64,000 bases of DNA from an uncultured Ruminococcus sp. GTDB taxonomy: Bacteria; Bacillota; Clostridia; Oscillospirales; Acutalibacteraceae. Under the pieces are notes generated by a model. The model did no database searches. It saw only the letters and a program-made list of their open reading frames with translations, and had not been told where the DNA came from. Location of the stretch: NCBI GenBank assembly GCA_910585865.1, contig CAJUGO010000003.1, forward strand, positions 107,919 to 171,918, read 5' to 3'. Positions 8,893 through 18,388 of this stretch are shown in pieces. Positions within the stretch are counted from its first letter, which is position 1. Every line of letters starts with the position of its first letter. The position numbers and the translations under genes were made by a program.

Positions 8893-9441
8893 ATGCTTAA
8901 AGTAATATATATTAAGATATTTAATATAATAAAATCTAAATTTATATGTTTGGGGAAAAAGAATATAAAATTTGGGAAAAACACAATGATTACTCCAAAT
9001 AGCGATTTAAGTTTTTCAAAAGAATCAAAAGTTTTTATTGGTGACAGAATTTTCACTGATGGATATTGCAGATTTATTGCAAGTAATAATGCAGAATTGA
9101 GTTTGGGATATAACTGTTATTTTAATATGAATTGCTTTGTAGGAGCTAATAAACGGATAATTATTGGTGAACATTGTATTTTTGGCCCCGGTGTAGTTAT
9201 AACAGATAATGATCATGAATTTAAGAAAAATAAAGGCATATCTTCCGGCGGTTATAAAACAGGCGAAATTATCATAGGTAATCAGTGCTGGTTTGGTGCA
9301 AACGTAACAATTTTAAAAAATACTCATATTGGCGATGGTTGTGTTATAGGTGCAGGATGTGTTCTAAGAGGAGATATTCCTGCTAATTCAATCATAACGA
9401 ATAATCAAGATTTACATATGCATCAAATTGAGGATAGATAG
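8893..9441 (+). CDS. Hexapeptide-repeat acyltransferase (left-handed beta-helix)
   Basis: This 182-residue protein has irregular hexapeptide repeats ([LIV]-G-x4 pattern) from about residue 48 to the end, with VVITDNDHEF containing the His expected at the active site near residue 113. It belongs to the WbbJ/maltose O-acetyltransferase-like family and probably O-acetylates a sugar of the repeat using acetyl-CoA. The first 20 residues repeat the pattern of the start of the preceding glycosyltransferase (VIYIKIFNIIKS versus DIYIRIFNLLKS), which suggests a shared membrane-associating helix or a small duplication. The next gene begins one base after its stop. Confidence 0.88.
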   Translation: MLKVIYIKIFNIIKSKFICLGKKNIKFGKNTMITPNSDLSFSKESKVFIGDRIFTDGYCRFIASNNAELSLGYNCYFNMNCFVGANKRIIIGEHCIFGPGVVITDNDHEFKKNKGISSGGYKTGEIIIGNQCWFGANVTILKNTHIGDGCVIGAGCVLRGDIPANSIITNNQDLHMHQIEDR

Positions 9442-10416
9442 ATGGCAGAGAAAATTAGTGTTGTAATTCCGGCTTATAATGCAGAAAAATTTATTAAAAG
9501 GGCATTGATGAGTGTAATAAATCAGACATATAAGGAATTAGAAATAATAGTAGTTGATGATGGTTCTACAGATAATACTTTATTAATATGTAAAAGTATG
9601 GCTGAGATTGATAAACGAGTAATAGTATATCATAAAAAAAATGAAGGTGTAACAAAAGCCAGAGATTATGGCATTTCAAAAGCTACAGGCGATTATTTGA
9701 CTTTTATTGATTCTGATGATACTATTGAGCAAAATATGTATGAGATACTTTATAATAATTTGAAAGATTATGATGCGGATATCTCACATTGCGGATATAA
9801 AGTTATAAAACCCAATAATGAAATTAATTATTTTTATAATTCCCAAACAATAAAAGTTCAAAATCATAATGACGGAATAATAGATTTAATAACAGGAAAG
9901 CTTATCGGACCCGGACTATGGACAAAGCTTTTCAAAAAGAGTTTATTTGAAGATATAGAGTATGACAAATCTATGAGAATAAATGAAGATTATGTTATTA
10001 ATCTTTTAGTGTTTAAAAAAGCAAAAAAAAGCGTCTTTTGCGATTATCCGCTATATAATTATTATCAAAATGAAAATTCAGGTTCAACGAAGAATACAAA
10101 AGAATATTATTATAAAGATATATTGAATGCAGCAGATTTAACTGAAAATATATTTAGAAATAATGATATTATTTACCCATATGCGCAGCGCAAGTGGTTT
10201 AAAACATATAGTGATATGTATAAGAACCAAGCAAGCTATCCCATTAACGAAATGGAGTTTGATATCAAGTCTATGTTAAGGGAAGTGCTAAAAAAGCTTA
10301 AAAAGAATTATGTTTCATTAATTAATAATACGCAATTTAGTGTATCTGACAAATTTATATTAAGGACATTGAAATATTGTCCAAAGTTATTGTTATTAAT
10401 ATGTAGAATTAGGTAG
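9442..10416 (+). CDS. Glycosyltransferase family 2
   Basis: This 324-residue GT-A enzyme starts ISVVIPAYNAEKFIKRALMS, with DDGST near residue 38 and DSDD near residue 92. GLWTKLFKKSLF and NEDY in the middle are the acceptor-side motifs common to the EpsJ/WcaA-like GT2 group. It acts on the lipid-linked repeat in the cytoplasm. The gene starts directly at the stop of the acyltransferase gene and is followed five bases later by another GT2 gene of identical length. This suggests a tandem pair that arose by duplication and diverged. Confidence 0.9.
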   Translation: MAEKISVVIPAYNAEKFIKRALMSVINQTYKELEIIVVDDGSTDNTLLICKSMAEIDKRVIVYHKKNEGVTKARDYGISKATGDYLTFIDSDDTIEQNMYEILYNNLKDYDADISHCGYKVIKPNNEINYFYNSQTIKVQNHNDGIIDLITGKLIGPGLWTKLFKKSLFEDIEYDKSMRINEDYVINLLVFKKAKKSVFCDYPLYNYYQNENSGSTKNTKEYYYKDILNAADLTENIFRNNDIIYPYAQRKWFKTYSDMYKNQASYPINEMEFDIKSMLREVLKKLKKNYVSLINNTQFSVSDKFILRTLKYCPKLLLLICRIR

Positions 10417-10421
10417 ATAAT

Positions 10422-11396
10422 ATGAATCCTTTAATCAGTGTAATTGTTCCAATTTATAAAGTTGAAGATTATCTTTGCAGATGTATTGATAGTATATTGC
10501 ATCAAACATATTCTAATATTGAAATTATTCTTGTAAATGATGGTTCACCTGATAATTGTCCTGCCATATGCAATGAATATGCCGTTAAAGACAACAGAAT
10601 AAAGGTTGTGCACAAAGAAAATGGCGGACTTTCTGACGCAAGAAATGCCGGAATGAGAGAAGCTACCGGTGAATACATTAGTTTTGTTGATAGTGATGAT
10701 TATATATCATCTGATTATTTAGAAACATTGCTTAATACTATTATTGCTGAAAACAGTGATATTGTAGAATGTGGTGTTGTAAAGTTTTATGAAGACAATA
10801 AATTTGATAAATATAGTGATAATTTAAATGTTATAAATTTTTCTACTGCTGATGGTTTATCTTCACTTATTGAAGAAAATCATTTTCACCAGCATGTTTG
10901 GAATAAATTATACAAAGCCAGTTTAGTTTTAGGTACTCCGTTTGTTGTCGGAAAACTTAATGAGGATGAATTTTGGACATATCAAATTTTTGGACAAGCA
11001 AAAAAAGTAACGAAGATTAATAAAACTATGTACTACTATTTTCAAAGAAATAATAGTATAATGGGGAATAGTTATAATTTAAGACGATTAGATGCTTTAG
11101 AAGGAAAGTATAATCGTCAAATATATATTGAGAAACATTTTCCCGAATTGATATTTCAAGCTAAGGTTGACTTATATATTTCATGTATATTTGCATATCA
11201 GTCAGTGCTGAAGTATATGTCGGGTAAGAATAAAAATAAAGCAAGCAAAATTATTAAAAATTATAAAAAACAATGTAATTTATCATTTGCTGATATAAAA
11301 AAAATCAATGGTAGCGTGAAAAAATATTTTTTACTTGCAAAATTTAATTTTTATGTATGTTGTAAATTAAGAGCAATTACAGGAATAGGTTTTTAA
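10422..11396 (+). CDS. Glycosyltransferase family 2
   Basis: The 324-residue GT-A protein begins ISVIVPIYKVEDYLCRCIDS and carries NDGSPDNC (near residue 40) and DSDD (near residue 91). The N-terminal 100 residues closely fit the widely spread EpsH/EpsJ-like capsule glycosyltransferases. HVWNKLYKASL and NEDEFWTYQ mark the second half. It is the same length as the preceding GT2 gene. No ribosome site stronger than GGTAG is visible, so expression may rest on coupling to the upstream gene. Confidence 0.9.
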   Translation: MNPLISVIVPIYKVEDYLCRCIDSILHQTYSNIEIILVNDGSPDNCPAICNEYAVKDNRIKVVHKENGGLSDARNAGMREATGEYISFVDSDDYISSDYLETLLNTIIAENSDIVECGVVKFYEDNKFDKYSDNLNVINFSTADGLSSLIEENHFHQHVWNKLYKASLVLGTPFVVGKLNEDEFWTYQIFGQAKKVTKINKTMYYYFQRNNSIMGNSYNLRRLDALEGKYNRQIYIEKHFPELIFQAKVDLYISCIFAYQSVLKYMSGKNKNKASKIIKNYKKQCNLSFADIKKINGSVKKYFLLAKFNFYVCCKLRAITGIGF

Positions 11397-11413
11397 TTTT
11401 TAGAGGTATAATA

Positions 11414-12571
11414 ATGAAAACAGTTTTGTATATGCATGGTGGCAGTGGTAACCACGGTTGCGAAGCTTTGGTGAGAACCACTACAAAAATCGTAAAGGAC
11501 AATATTGATTCGGATGTGGTGCTTTGGTCACAAGCGCCATCTGAGGATAAATTTTATGGTATTAATAATATTGTAAATAAAATTGTGGCAACAGATGAGC
11601 TAAATAAAAATAGTCTTAACTTTTTGATTTCATATTTCAAATTTAAGATATTAAAAAAATATGATGCACTGCACAGGCAGTTTATGAAGAACCTTTTTAA
11701 GGATTCGATTGCAATATCCATTGGAGGAGATAACTATTGTTATCCATGGTCTGCAAAACAAGGTGTTGAATTAGACAGGGAAATACGAAAATATTGCAAA
11801 AAAAATGTGTTCTGGGGATGTTCAGTTGAAGATGATTTAACCCAAGATATCATAAAGGATCTAAAAGGTTTTGATTTAATTACGGTAAGAGAATCCTTAT
11901 CGTATACAGTTCTTAGAAAGCATGGAATTAATGCTGTTCAAGTAGCAGACCCTGCATTTTTGCTTGATAAGAAGGAATTGGCGTTACCTGATAGATTTAT
12001 AGAAGGTAATACTGTTGGAATCAATGTTAGTCCGTTGATTAATGATTATGAAAGCGGAGAAAGCATAGCCTACAAGAATTATGTGAGACTTATTGAATAC
12101 ATATTAGAAAATTCGGATATGAATATTTGCTTAATTCCACATGTTGTATGGGAATATAATAATGACAGACTTCCGCTTAATTTATTGTATGATAAGTTTA
12201 AATATAGTGAAAGAGTGATCTTGTTAAAAGATTATAATTGCGAAGAATTAAAAGGATTTATTAGTAGATGCAGATTTTTCGTTGGGGCACGAACCCATGC
12301 AACCATTGCTGCATATTCAACATGTGTGCCTACATTGGCAGTAGGTTATTCTATTAAATCAAAAGGAATTGCCCGTGATTTATTTGGTACATATGATAAT
12401 TATGTTGTGCCTGTTCAGAGTATGACATCTGATTCAGAGTTGACTGAAGCATTTAAGTATATAGTTATAAATGAGAAACAAATAAAAGATAGACTTTGTA
12501 AAACTATTCCTGAATATAAAGAAAAAGCAAAAAGTGCGGGAAAGTTGCTTTCAGATATGTTAGAGAGGTAA
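11414..12571 (+). CDS. Polysaccharide pyruvyl transferase family protein
   Basis: This 385-residue protein belongs to the polysaccharide pyruvyl transferase family (CsaB/WcaK/EpsO group). Family features are an N-terminal HGGSGNHGCEALV glycine loop, ISIGGDNYCYPW near residue 100, WGCSVEDD, and the C-terminal GARTHATIAAYSTCVP motif near residue 295. The enzyme adds a pyruvate ketal from phosphoenolpyruvate to a sugar, which gives the polymer a negative charge. Together with the FrhB-like gene two places downstream it forms a pairing often seen in surface polysaccharide clusters. RBS is AGAGG before ATG 11414. The acceptor sugar is unknown. Confidence 0.88.
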   Translation: MKTVLYMHGGSGNHGCEALVRTTTKIVKDNIDSDVVLWSQAPSEDKFYGINNIVNKIVATDELNKNSLNFLISYFKFKILKKYDALHRQFMKNLFKDSIAISIGGDNYCYPWSAKQGVELDREIRKYCKKNVFWGCSVEDDLTQDIIKDLKGFDLITVRESLSYTVLRKHGINAVQVADPAFLLDKKELALPDRFIEGNTVGINVSPLINDYESGESIAYKNYVRLIEYILENSDMNICLIPHVVWEYNNDRLPLNLLYDKFKYSERVILLKDYNCEELKGFISRCRFFVGARTHATIAAYSTCVPTLAVGYSIKSKGIARDLFGTYDNYVVPVQSMTSDSELTEAFKYIVINEKQIKDRLCKTIPEYKEKAKSAGKLLSDMLER

Positions 12572-12576
12572 TTATT

Positions 12577-14100
12577 TTGGCGATTAATCAACGAAAAGCA
12601 GGAACAATTTTATCTTATATATATTTATTTTTAAGTAATACTATATCTATATTTTATACACCTGTTTATTTGGGTATGCTTGGACAAAGTGAATATGGAT
12701 TAATGTCCACCGCTGGCTCATTAACAACATATTTAAGTTTACTGAGTATGGGTGTTGGCGGTTCGTATATTCGTTTTAATGCACAGGTAAGGGCATCAGG
12801 CGATAAACAAAAAGAATATATTGTTAATGGCATGTTTCAAACGATATATTTTATTGTTTCAGGGGTTACCTTATTGGTAGGTGCAGTATTGGTGTTTTGT
12901 TCATCATACATATTCCAAGCGAATTACTCCGAGCATGAATTATTTGAAATTAAAATGATTATGCTTTGCACAATTCTTCAATTCGTTGTTACCTTTTGCT
13001 TTAATACTACTGCAATGGCATTACAAGCATATGAAAAATTTTTATTTATTAGAATATGTTTGTTGATAGCATGTGTAATACAGCCTTGTATAAATATAGC
13101 AGTATTATATTTGGGCGGCAAAGCAGTTGCTATTTCTGCTATAAGCTTGCTTACAAGTTTTATTACGTTCTTATGTTATTTTGTATTTGCAAGAAAAAAC
13201 ATAGGTTTAAAGTTTGTATTTCATGGTTTTGACAAAAATATGCTAAGAAGCATTTTTGTTTTTTCCGGTTTTCTGTTTTTAAATTCAATAACAGATCAGC
13301 TAACGTTTTCGGCGGATAGTATAATTCTCGGTATTGTTTCAGGTCCTATTATATTGGCGATTTATTCTGTTGGTTCAAGTTTTAAAGGGTACTTTATGTC
13401 CTTTTCTACTTCGGTATCAAGTGTATTTGCTCCTCAAGTGAATAAACTGATTGCAGAAAATAAGGATATGAAGTATTTGGATGAAATTTTTATAAAGGTT
13501 GGAAGAGTTCAATTTTATATTGTATCACTTATTTTATCCGGATACATTTTTTTTGGAAAACAGTTTATCGTATTGTGGGTAACAAGTGATTATGAAGGTG
13601 CATATTTAATCGGGCTTTTCTTAATGTTGGCTGTTTTTGTACCATCCTTTCAAAATGTTGGTCTTGAAATACAAAAAGCCAAGAATATGCATAAGGCTCG
13701 AAGTGTAGTATATTTCTTAATTGCTATTGTAAATGTCATGATTACGATACCAATGTCAATTTGGTGGCAAGGCCAGGGTGCGGCATTGGCGACATTAATT
13801 TGTATGTTCTTTGGAACAGTTGTGTTTATGAATATATATAACTATAAAAAAGTAGGTATTAATATTCCGGCTTTTTGGAAAAGCATTGCAAAAACATTAC
13901 CGGGTATGATAGCACCTATTATAGTTGGCATATGTATAATCAATTTCATAAATATAAATTCATACCTTACACTTTTATGGACTGTATTGGTTTACTGCAG
14001 TATTTATTTTGTTTCAATTTGGTTCATAAGTATGGATTCATATGAAAAGGATTTGTTTACTAAACCGATAAAAAAGTTATTTAAAAAATTTAAGAAATAA
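12577..14100 (+). CDS. Polysaccharide flippase (Wzx-like, MOP superfamily)
   Basis: The 507-residue protein has about 12-14 hydrophobic helices and the MOP-superfamily arrangement of oligosaccharide flippases. The N-terminal segment ILSYIYLFLSNTISIFYTPVY and the following GQSEYGLMST loop are typical. It should move the undecaprenyl-linked repeat across the membrane for polymerisation by the EpsG-like protein. TTG 12577 is taken as start because GAGAGG lies at the correct distance and the first transmembrane segment follows at once. It is the only flippase seen in the cluster. Confidence 0.9.
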   Translation: MAINQRKAGTILSYIYLFLSNTISIFYTPVYLGMLGQSEYGLMSTAGSLTTYLSLLSMGVGGSYIRFNAQVRASGDKQKEYIVNGMFQTIYFIVSGVTLLVGAVLVFCSSYIFQANYSEHELFEIKMIMLCTILQFVVTFCFNTTAMALQAYEKFLFIRICLLIACVIQPCINIAVLYLGGKAVAISAISLLTSFITFLCYFVFARKNIGLKFVFHGFDKNMLRSIFVFSGFLFLNSITDQLTFSADSIILGIVSGPIILAIYSVGSSFKGYFMSFSTSVSSVFAPQVNKLIAENKDMKYLDEIFIKVGRVQFYIVSLILSGYIFFGKQFIVLWVTSDYEGAYLIGLFLMLAVFVPSFQNVGLEIQKAKNMHKARSVVYFLIAIVNVMITIPMSIWWQGQGAALATLICMFFGTVVFMNIYNYKKVGINIPAFWKSIAKTLPGMIAPIIVGICIINFININSYLTLLWTVLVYCSIYFVSIWFISMDSYEKDLFTKPIKKLFKKFKK

Positions 14101-14106
14101 TTTGTT

Positions 14107-15279
14107 ATGATTGAGATAAAAGATAAAATTAACTGTGTTGGATGTGGAGCGTGCCTTAATATTTGTCCTAATAATGCTATAGATTTTATAACGGACAAAG
14201 CAGGTTTTAATTATCCAAGTGTAAATAAAAAAGATTGTATAAATTGTAATTTGTGCGAAAAGGTTTGTCCTATTAATAATAATGCAAATAATAATGATTC
14301 TCCAAGATGCAAATTATCATGGAACAAGGATTCTGATATTCGTAATCAAAGTACTTCAGGCGGAGTATTTTCTGCTTTAGCTGAAAATATTATTAATAAT
14401 GATGGTTATGTATGCGGTGTTGAAATTTCTGATGATTTTAGCATTAGACATGGAATTATTAATGAAATTTCCAAACTTAAACAGTTTAGGCGCGCAAAGT
14501 ATGTACAAAGTGATTTGCATAATATCTTTAGTTCTATTAAGTCGTATTTACAAAAAGATATTCAAGTATTATTCAGCGGAACACCATGTCAAGTATCTGC
14601 ATTAAAAAATTTCTTACGCAAAAATTATCATAATTTATATACAGTTGAAGTAATTTGTCATGGGGTTGTGAGTCAAAAGGTATTTGATGCATATTTAAAA
14701 TCACTAAGCAAAATGAAAAATGACAAAATAGAAAGCTTTGAATTTAGAAATAAGGATATTTCATGGGAAAGATATACTAACAAAGCATTCTTTAAAACAG
14801 GCAGTATATATCAAGAGGAAAGAATTAAAGATGCCTATATGACAGGTTATTTAAAGCATAATTTATATATAAGACCTTCATGTACCCAATGTAAGTTCAA
14901 GGGATTCCCAAGGGTTGCAGATATTACATTAGGCGATTTTTGGGGTGTTGAAAAAATCAGACAATATGACACAAGTTTAGGTGTATCTGCTGTTTTATTA
15001 AATTCCATTAAGGGAGAAGAATTATTTTCAAGGATATCTGATCAACTGTATGTTGAGGATGTTTCATTGGAGGAAATAGTTATTAATAATGAAAGTTTAG
15101 TAAACTCTGTATTATTAGGAGATTATTCAGATTACTTTTATTCAAAATTTGAGAAAAAAGATTTTCAGCAGCTAATTTCTAAAATTGATAAAAAAGCTTT
15201 ATGGAAGAATGAGGATTTAACTATAAAGGACAAGATATTTATAATAAAGAATAATGTTTTGGAGAAATTTAAGCAATGA
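14107..15279 (+). CDS. FrhB-like iron-sulfur protein (coenzyme F420 hydrogenase/dehydrogenase beta-subunit family)
   Basis: The 390-residue protein opens with two ferredoxin-type clusters: C-V-G-C-G-A-C-x3-CP near residue 11 and C-I-N-C-N-L-C-x3-CP near residue 45. The FrhB N- and C-terminal domains follow, with STSGGVFSALAE, SGTPCQV and RPSCTQCKF-x7-ADITLGDFWG. In methanogens this family reduces F420. In bacterial capsule clusters the function is unproven, and a redox step on a sugar or on the pyruvyl substituent has been guessed. It sits after the flippase and overlaps the next glycosyltransferase by four bases (ATGA). The start ATG 14107 lacks a strong ribosome site, which suggests coupling to the flippase gene. 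Confidence 0.85.
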   Translation: MIEIKDKINCVGCGACLNICPNNAIDFITDKAGFNYPSVNKKDCINCNLCEKVCPINNNANNNDSPRCKLSWNKDSDIRNQSTSGGVFSALAENIINNDGYVCGVEISDDFSIRHGIINEISKLKQFRRAKYVQSDLHNIFSSIKSYLQKDIQVLFSGTPCQVSALKNFLRKNYHNLYTVEVICHGVVSQKVFDAYLKSLSKMKNDKIESFEFRNKDISWERYTNKAFFKTGSIYQEERIKDAYMTGYLKHNLYIRPSCTQCKFKGFPRVADITLGDFWGVEKIRQYDTSLGVSAVLLNSIKGEELFSRISDQLYVEDVSLEEIVINNESLVNSVLLGDYSDYFYSKFEKKDFQQLISKIDKKALWKNEDLTIKDKIFIIKNNVLEKFKQ

Positions 15280-16214
15280 ATGATATAATTTCTGTAGTAA
15301 TACCGGTCTACAATGTTGAAAAGTATTTGGGAGAATGCATTGAAAGCGTAATTAATCAAACATATAGTAATTTACAAATTATTTTAATAGATGACGGTTC
15401 AACTGATTCCTCAGGTATTATATGCGATCAATATGCTGATAAAGATAAAAGAATTACTGTTGTTCACCAAGAAAATGCAGGTGCCGGCGCTGCAAAAAAC
15501 AGGGGCTTGGATTTGGTTAAGGGCAAATACTTTTCTATTATAGACAGCGACGATTATATTGAATTAAATATGTATGAAAAGATGCTTGATTATATAAATA
15601 AATTTAAAGTGGATATAGTTCAATGTCTATTTAAAAATGTTTATGTAAATGACTCGATTGACTCAAATTACGCAATTGTACATAATTATCCTGTTTTTTA
15701 TAATTCACAAAAATTTCTGACAGAGTTGCTATATGATTGGAAATACGCTGTATTTTGGAATAAAATTTTTAAGACCGAGTTGTTGAAGGACATTAGATTT
15801 CCTGTCGGACGAAAGATAGATGATGAGTTTTTTACTTATAAACTGTTATGTAATGCAAATAGAATTTTGAATATATCAGATGTTCTATATAATTATCGTA
15901 TGCGTCAATCTAGTGTTATGAATGAAAACAGTGAATTATTTTTAGTTAAAGACAGAGTAGAGTGTTTTATTGAAAGATATTATTATGTAGCTTCAATTTA
16001 TCCGAAGCTTAAGAATATATACTATGATAAGTTAGCTGATTTACTTTTATATTACAGAAATGTATATGGTAAAAATGATTTTATAGAAAATGCAATTGAA
16101 TCATTTCCTGCTAAACATATATTTTTGCTAAGCAATATTAAAGAAAGATTCAGAGCCAAAAAATATAGAAGTATATCTTGCGATAATGATACGGAGAAGG
16201 AGTATTTTATATAG
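15276..16214 (+). CDS. Glycosyltransferase family 2
   Basis: This 312-residue GT-A enzyme has ISVVIPVYNVEKYLGECIES at the start, DDGSTDSS near residue 38 and DSDD near 91. AVFWNKIFKTELL and RKIDDEFFTY are the acceptor-side motifs of the EpsJ-like group. It forms a GT2 plus serine-acetyltransferase-like pair with the next gene, an arrangement repeated at 17443-18937. It overlaps the FrhB-like gene by four bases. Confidence 0.9.
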   Translation: MNDIISVVIPVYNVEKYLGECIESVINQTYSNLQIILIDDGSTDSSGIICDQYADKDKRITVVHQENAGAGAAKNRGLDLVKGKYFSIIDSDDYIELNMYEKMLDYINKFKVDIVQCLFKNVYVNDSIDSNYAIVHNYPVFYNSQKFLTELLYDWKYAVFWNKIFKTELLKDIRFPVGRKIDDEFFTYKLLCNANRILNISDVLYNYRMRQSSVMNENSELFLVKDRVECFIERYYYVASIYPKLKNIYYDKLADLLLYYRNVYGKNDFIENAIESFPAKHIFLLSNIKERFRAKKYRSISCDNDTEKEYFI

Positions 16215-16216
16215 TT

Positions 16217-16831
16217 ATGAGAAAAATTATTTCTTATATTAGATTTTTACCAATCCTGATTTTCTACTCTGTTTATAAAAACAATGAAAGATTGAGAGAA
16301 GACGTGGATCGTTGGATTAAGTCTGATTCAATGTCCTTTAATAAAAAAGTTGCTACATTACTTTATACATTTAAAGAGTTCAGAAATCTTTTCATTTATA
16401 GAAATAGATATCCCAATCCTCATAGAATATTTTGTTGTTGGATAAAGTTTTGGTATCCTCCTGAAAAAACACTATATATTGAGTGTCCTGACATAGGCGG
16501 CGGATGTTATATTCAGCATGGTTTTTCAACCTACATTGCAGCAAAAAAAATAGGTAAAAACTTTTCTGTAAATCAACAGGTAACAATTGGGTACAGCAGC
16601 GGAAAAGATTGTCCGACAATAGGTGATGATGTAATGGTAATGTGCGGAGCTAAAGTATTAGGAGGAATAACAATTGGAGACTGTACTCGTATTGGAGCTA
16701 ATGCTGTAGTTATAAGAGATTATAAAAGAGGATATGGCATTTTAGTAGGTGTTCCTGCAGTTCCAAAGAAAGAAACTACTAAAGAAAAGCTTATTTCCTT
16801 AGGTATAGAATTTGATGAATCATTATTTTAA
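16217..16831 (+). CDS. Serine acetyltransferase-like (CysE/LbH) sugar acetyltransferase
   Basis: The 204-residue protein has an alpha-helical N-terminal half and a left-handed beta-helix from about residue 90: IGGGCYIQHGFSTYIAA, then VTIGYS, IGDDVMVMCGAKVLGG and IGANAVVIRDY. The His in IQHG matches the catalytic His of CysE-type acetyltransferases. Its place between glycosyltransferases, three bases after one, argues for O- or N-acetylation of a sugar rather than serine. The likely donor is acetyl-CoA. It resembles the product of 18389-18937 in architecture but is clearly divergent. Confidence 0.85.
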   Translation: MRKIISYIRFLPILIFYSVYKNNERLREDVDRWIKSDSMSFNKKVATLLYTFKEFRNLFIYRNRYPNPHRIFCCWIKFWYPPEKTLYIECPDIGGGCYIQHGFSTYIAAKKIGKNFSVNQQVTIGYSSGKDCPTIGDDVMVMCGAKVLGGITIGDCTRIGANAVVIRDYKRGYGILVGVPAVPKKETTKEKLISLGIEFDESLF

Positions 16832-16843
16832 TAAGGTGGGAAT

Positions 16844-17440
16844 ATGAGGTCAATTAAAAACTTCTATTTATCCAACAGAAGACGTTTAATGGTAGAGAGA
16901 GTAAAAAGAAAAATAGATTTGTCAGATATTTCGATTATATCTATGAATTGTATAGGCGGAGTTATGTATTACGATTTGAAGCAAAAGTTTATTACTCCAA
17001 CGATAAATTTATTTTTTACTCCAAGTGATTTCATTAAGTTTGTAAATAATTTAAATTATTATCTTTCTATTGAGCCAACGATAGCGATGGGCAACGATTA
17101 TCCTATTGGAAAACTTGATGACATAACGCTTTATTTTATGCATTATAATACCCCGGGTGAAGCGTTAAAGAAATGGGAAGAACGAAAAAAGCGAATTAAT
17201 AAGGATAAAATTTTTATTATTATGGTAGAACGAGATGGTTTTACTAAAAAGCATTTTGAAGAATTTAATAAATTAAATTATCCTAAATTTTTATTTACGA
17301 AAACAAAAGATTTTAAATGTGAGGATTCGTTATATATGTCAAAATATAAAGATTTAGATCAATTACCGGATATTATACCTGGAAGACATATATATGATGG
17401 TATTAAGTTAGTTAAAGCTATAAAGAAGGCCTATGGTTAA
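16844..17440 (+). CDS. DUF1919 family protein, polysaccharide cluster
   Basis: The 198-residue product matches the DUF1919 family as far as can be judged by eye. It has the early SMNCIGGVMYYDL segment, followed by PTINLFFTPSDFIKFVNNL and a later IIMVERDGFT. Members are common in capsule and exopolysaccharide clusters, and a role as a glycosyltransferase or sugar-modifying enzyme is often assumed without proof. No membrane segment is visible, so it should be cytoplasmic. RBS AAGGTGG precedes ATG 16844. It separates two GT2-plus-acetyltransferase pairs. Confidence 0.75.
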   Translation: MRSIKNFYLSNRRRLMVERVKRKIDLSDISIISMNCIGGVMYYDLKQKFITPTINLFFTPSDFIKFVNNLNYYLSIEPTIAMGNDYPIGKLDDITLYFMHYNTPGEALKKWEERKKRINKDKIFIIMVERDGFTKKHFEEFNKLNYPKFLFTKTKDFKCEDSLYMSKYKDLDQLPDIIPGRHIYDGIKLVKAIKKAYG

Positions 17441-17442
17441 TT

Positions 17443-18384
17443 ATGGATAAAATTAGTATAGTTGTGGCAGTGTATAATGCAGGCAAGACATTAACTAAAT
17501 GTATTGATTCTTTGTTAAATCAATCATATGAAAATACTGAGATTATTTTGGTAAATGATTGTTCAAAAGATGAAAGTCTGGAAATTTGTAAAGAATATAA
17601 GTCGAACTTTAATAATATAAAAGTTATCAATAATTTAGATAATCAGGGCGTATCATCAACAAGAAATAACGGGATAAAAGAATCAACGGGAAAATATATC
17701 TGTTTTGTGGATAGTGATGATTATGTTGAACCGGATTATTTAAAAAAGCTTTATGATGCTTTAATTAAATGCGGTGTTTTACTTTCTATTTGCGGTAGCT
17801 TTTTTGATGACTATACAAAAAACAAAGTTCAAAGTTTTATTTGGAACAATAAAAAATATTTGGAGGTAGTCAGCATTGGCAGAGCTTTTGAACTTTCAAA
17901 TAAACTTTATCTCAATGCATTATGGAATAAACTTTTTGTTACAGATTTGATAAAGAGCAATAATATATGGTTCGATGAAAAGCTATCCATGGGAGAGGAT
18001 ACAAAGTTTTCTCTGGATTATATACAAAAAAATGGTATTGTTGAAGTTGCAGTTTTATCCGAACCTCTTTATCATTATATAAGGTGGAATAATAATTCAT
18101 TAATGGCTAAATACTGTGAACAAAGTTTTGAGGAGTTTTCATCTAATATTAGACAAATATATGAAATTATTAAACCTTTAAATGATGAAGCAGAAATACT
18201 ATATAAGCAAGCACTGGAAAATGCTAAACTAAGTATTAAGTATAGTATTGTTAGGAGTTCTTACTCTAGAAAAAATAAAATTAAAAGTATAAAAAAATTA
18301 TTTCCTGACTATTCATTTAGAGATTATTGGAAAGATAATTTAATCAAATACAAAGAAAAAATAGCGAACTTAGTAAACAGGTGA
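17443..18384 (+). CDS. Glycosyltransferase family 2
   Basis: This 313-residue GT-A enzyme starts ISIVVAVYNAGKTLTKCIDS. The DDGS motif appears here as NDCSKDES, with Cys in place of Gly, near residue 38. The metal motif DSDD (near residue 91) is intact. ALWNKLFVTDLI and GEDTKFSLDY are the downstream signature. It starts two bases after the DUF1919 gene and is followed by an acetyltransferase gene, mirroring the pair at 15276-16831. Activity is expected despite the Gly-to-Cys change, since that position is a loop. Confidence 0.88.
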   Translation: MDKISIVVAVYNAGKTLTKCIDSLLNQSYENTEIILVNDCSKDESLEICKEYKSNFNNIKVINNLDNQGVSSTRNNGIKESTGKYICFVDSDDYVEPDYLKKLYDALIKCGVLLSICGSFFDDYTKNKVQSFIWNNKKYLEVVSIGRAFELSNKLYLNALWNKLFVTDLIKSNNIWFDEKLSMGEDTKFSLDYIQKNGIVEVAVLSEPLYHYIRWNNNSLMAKYCEQSFEEFSSNIRQIYEIIKPLNDEAEILYKQALENAKLSIKYSIVRSSYSRKNKIKSIKKLFPDYSFRDYWKDNLIKYKEKIANLVNR

Positions 18385-18388
18385 TTTT

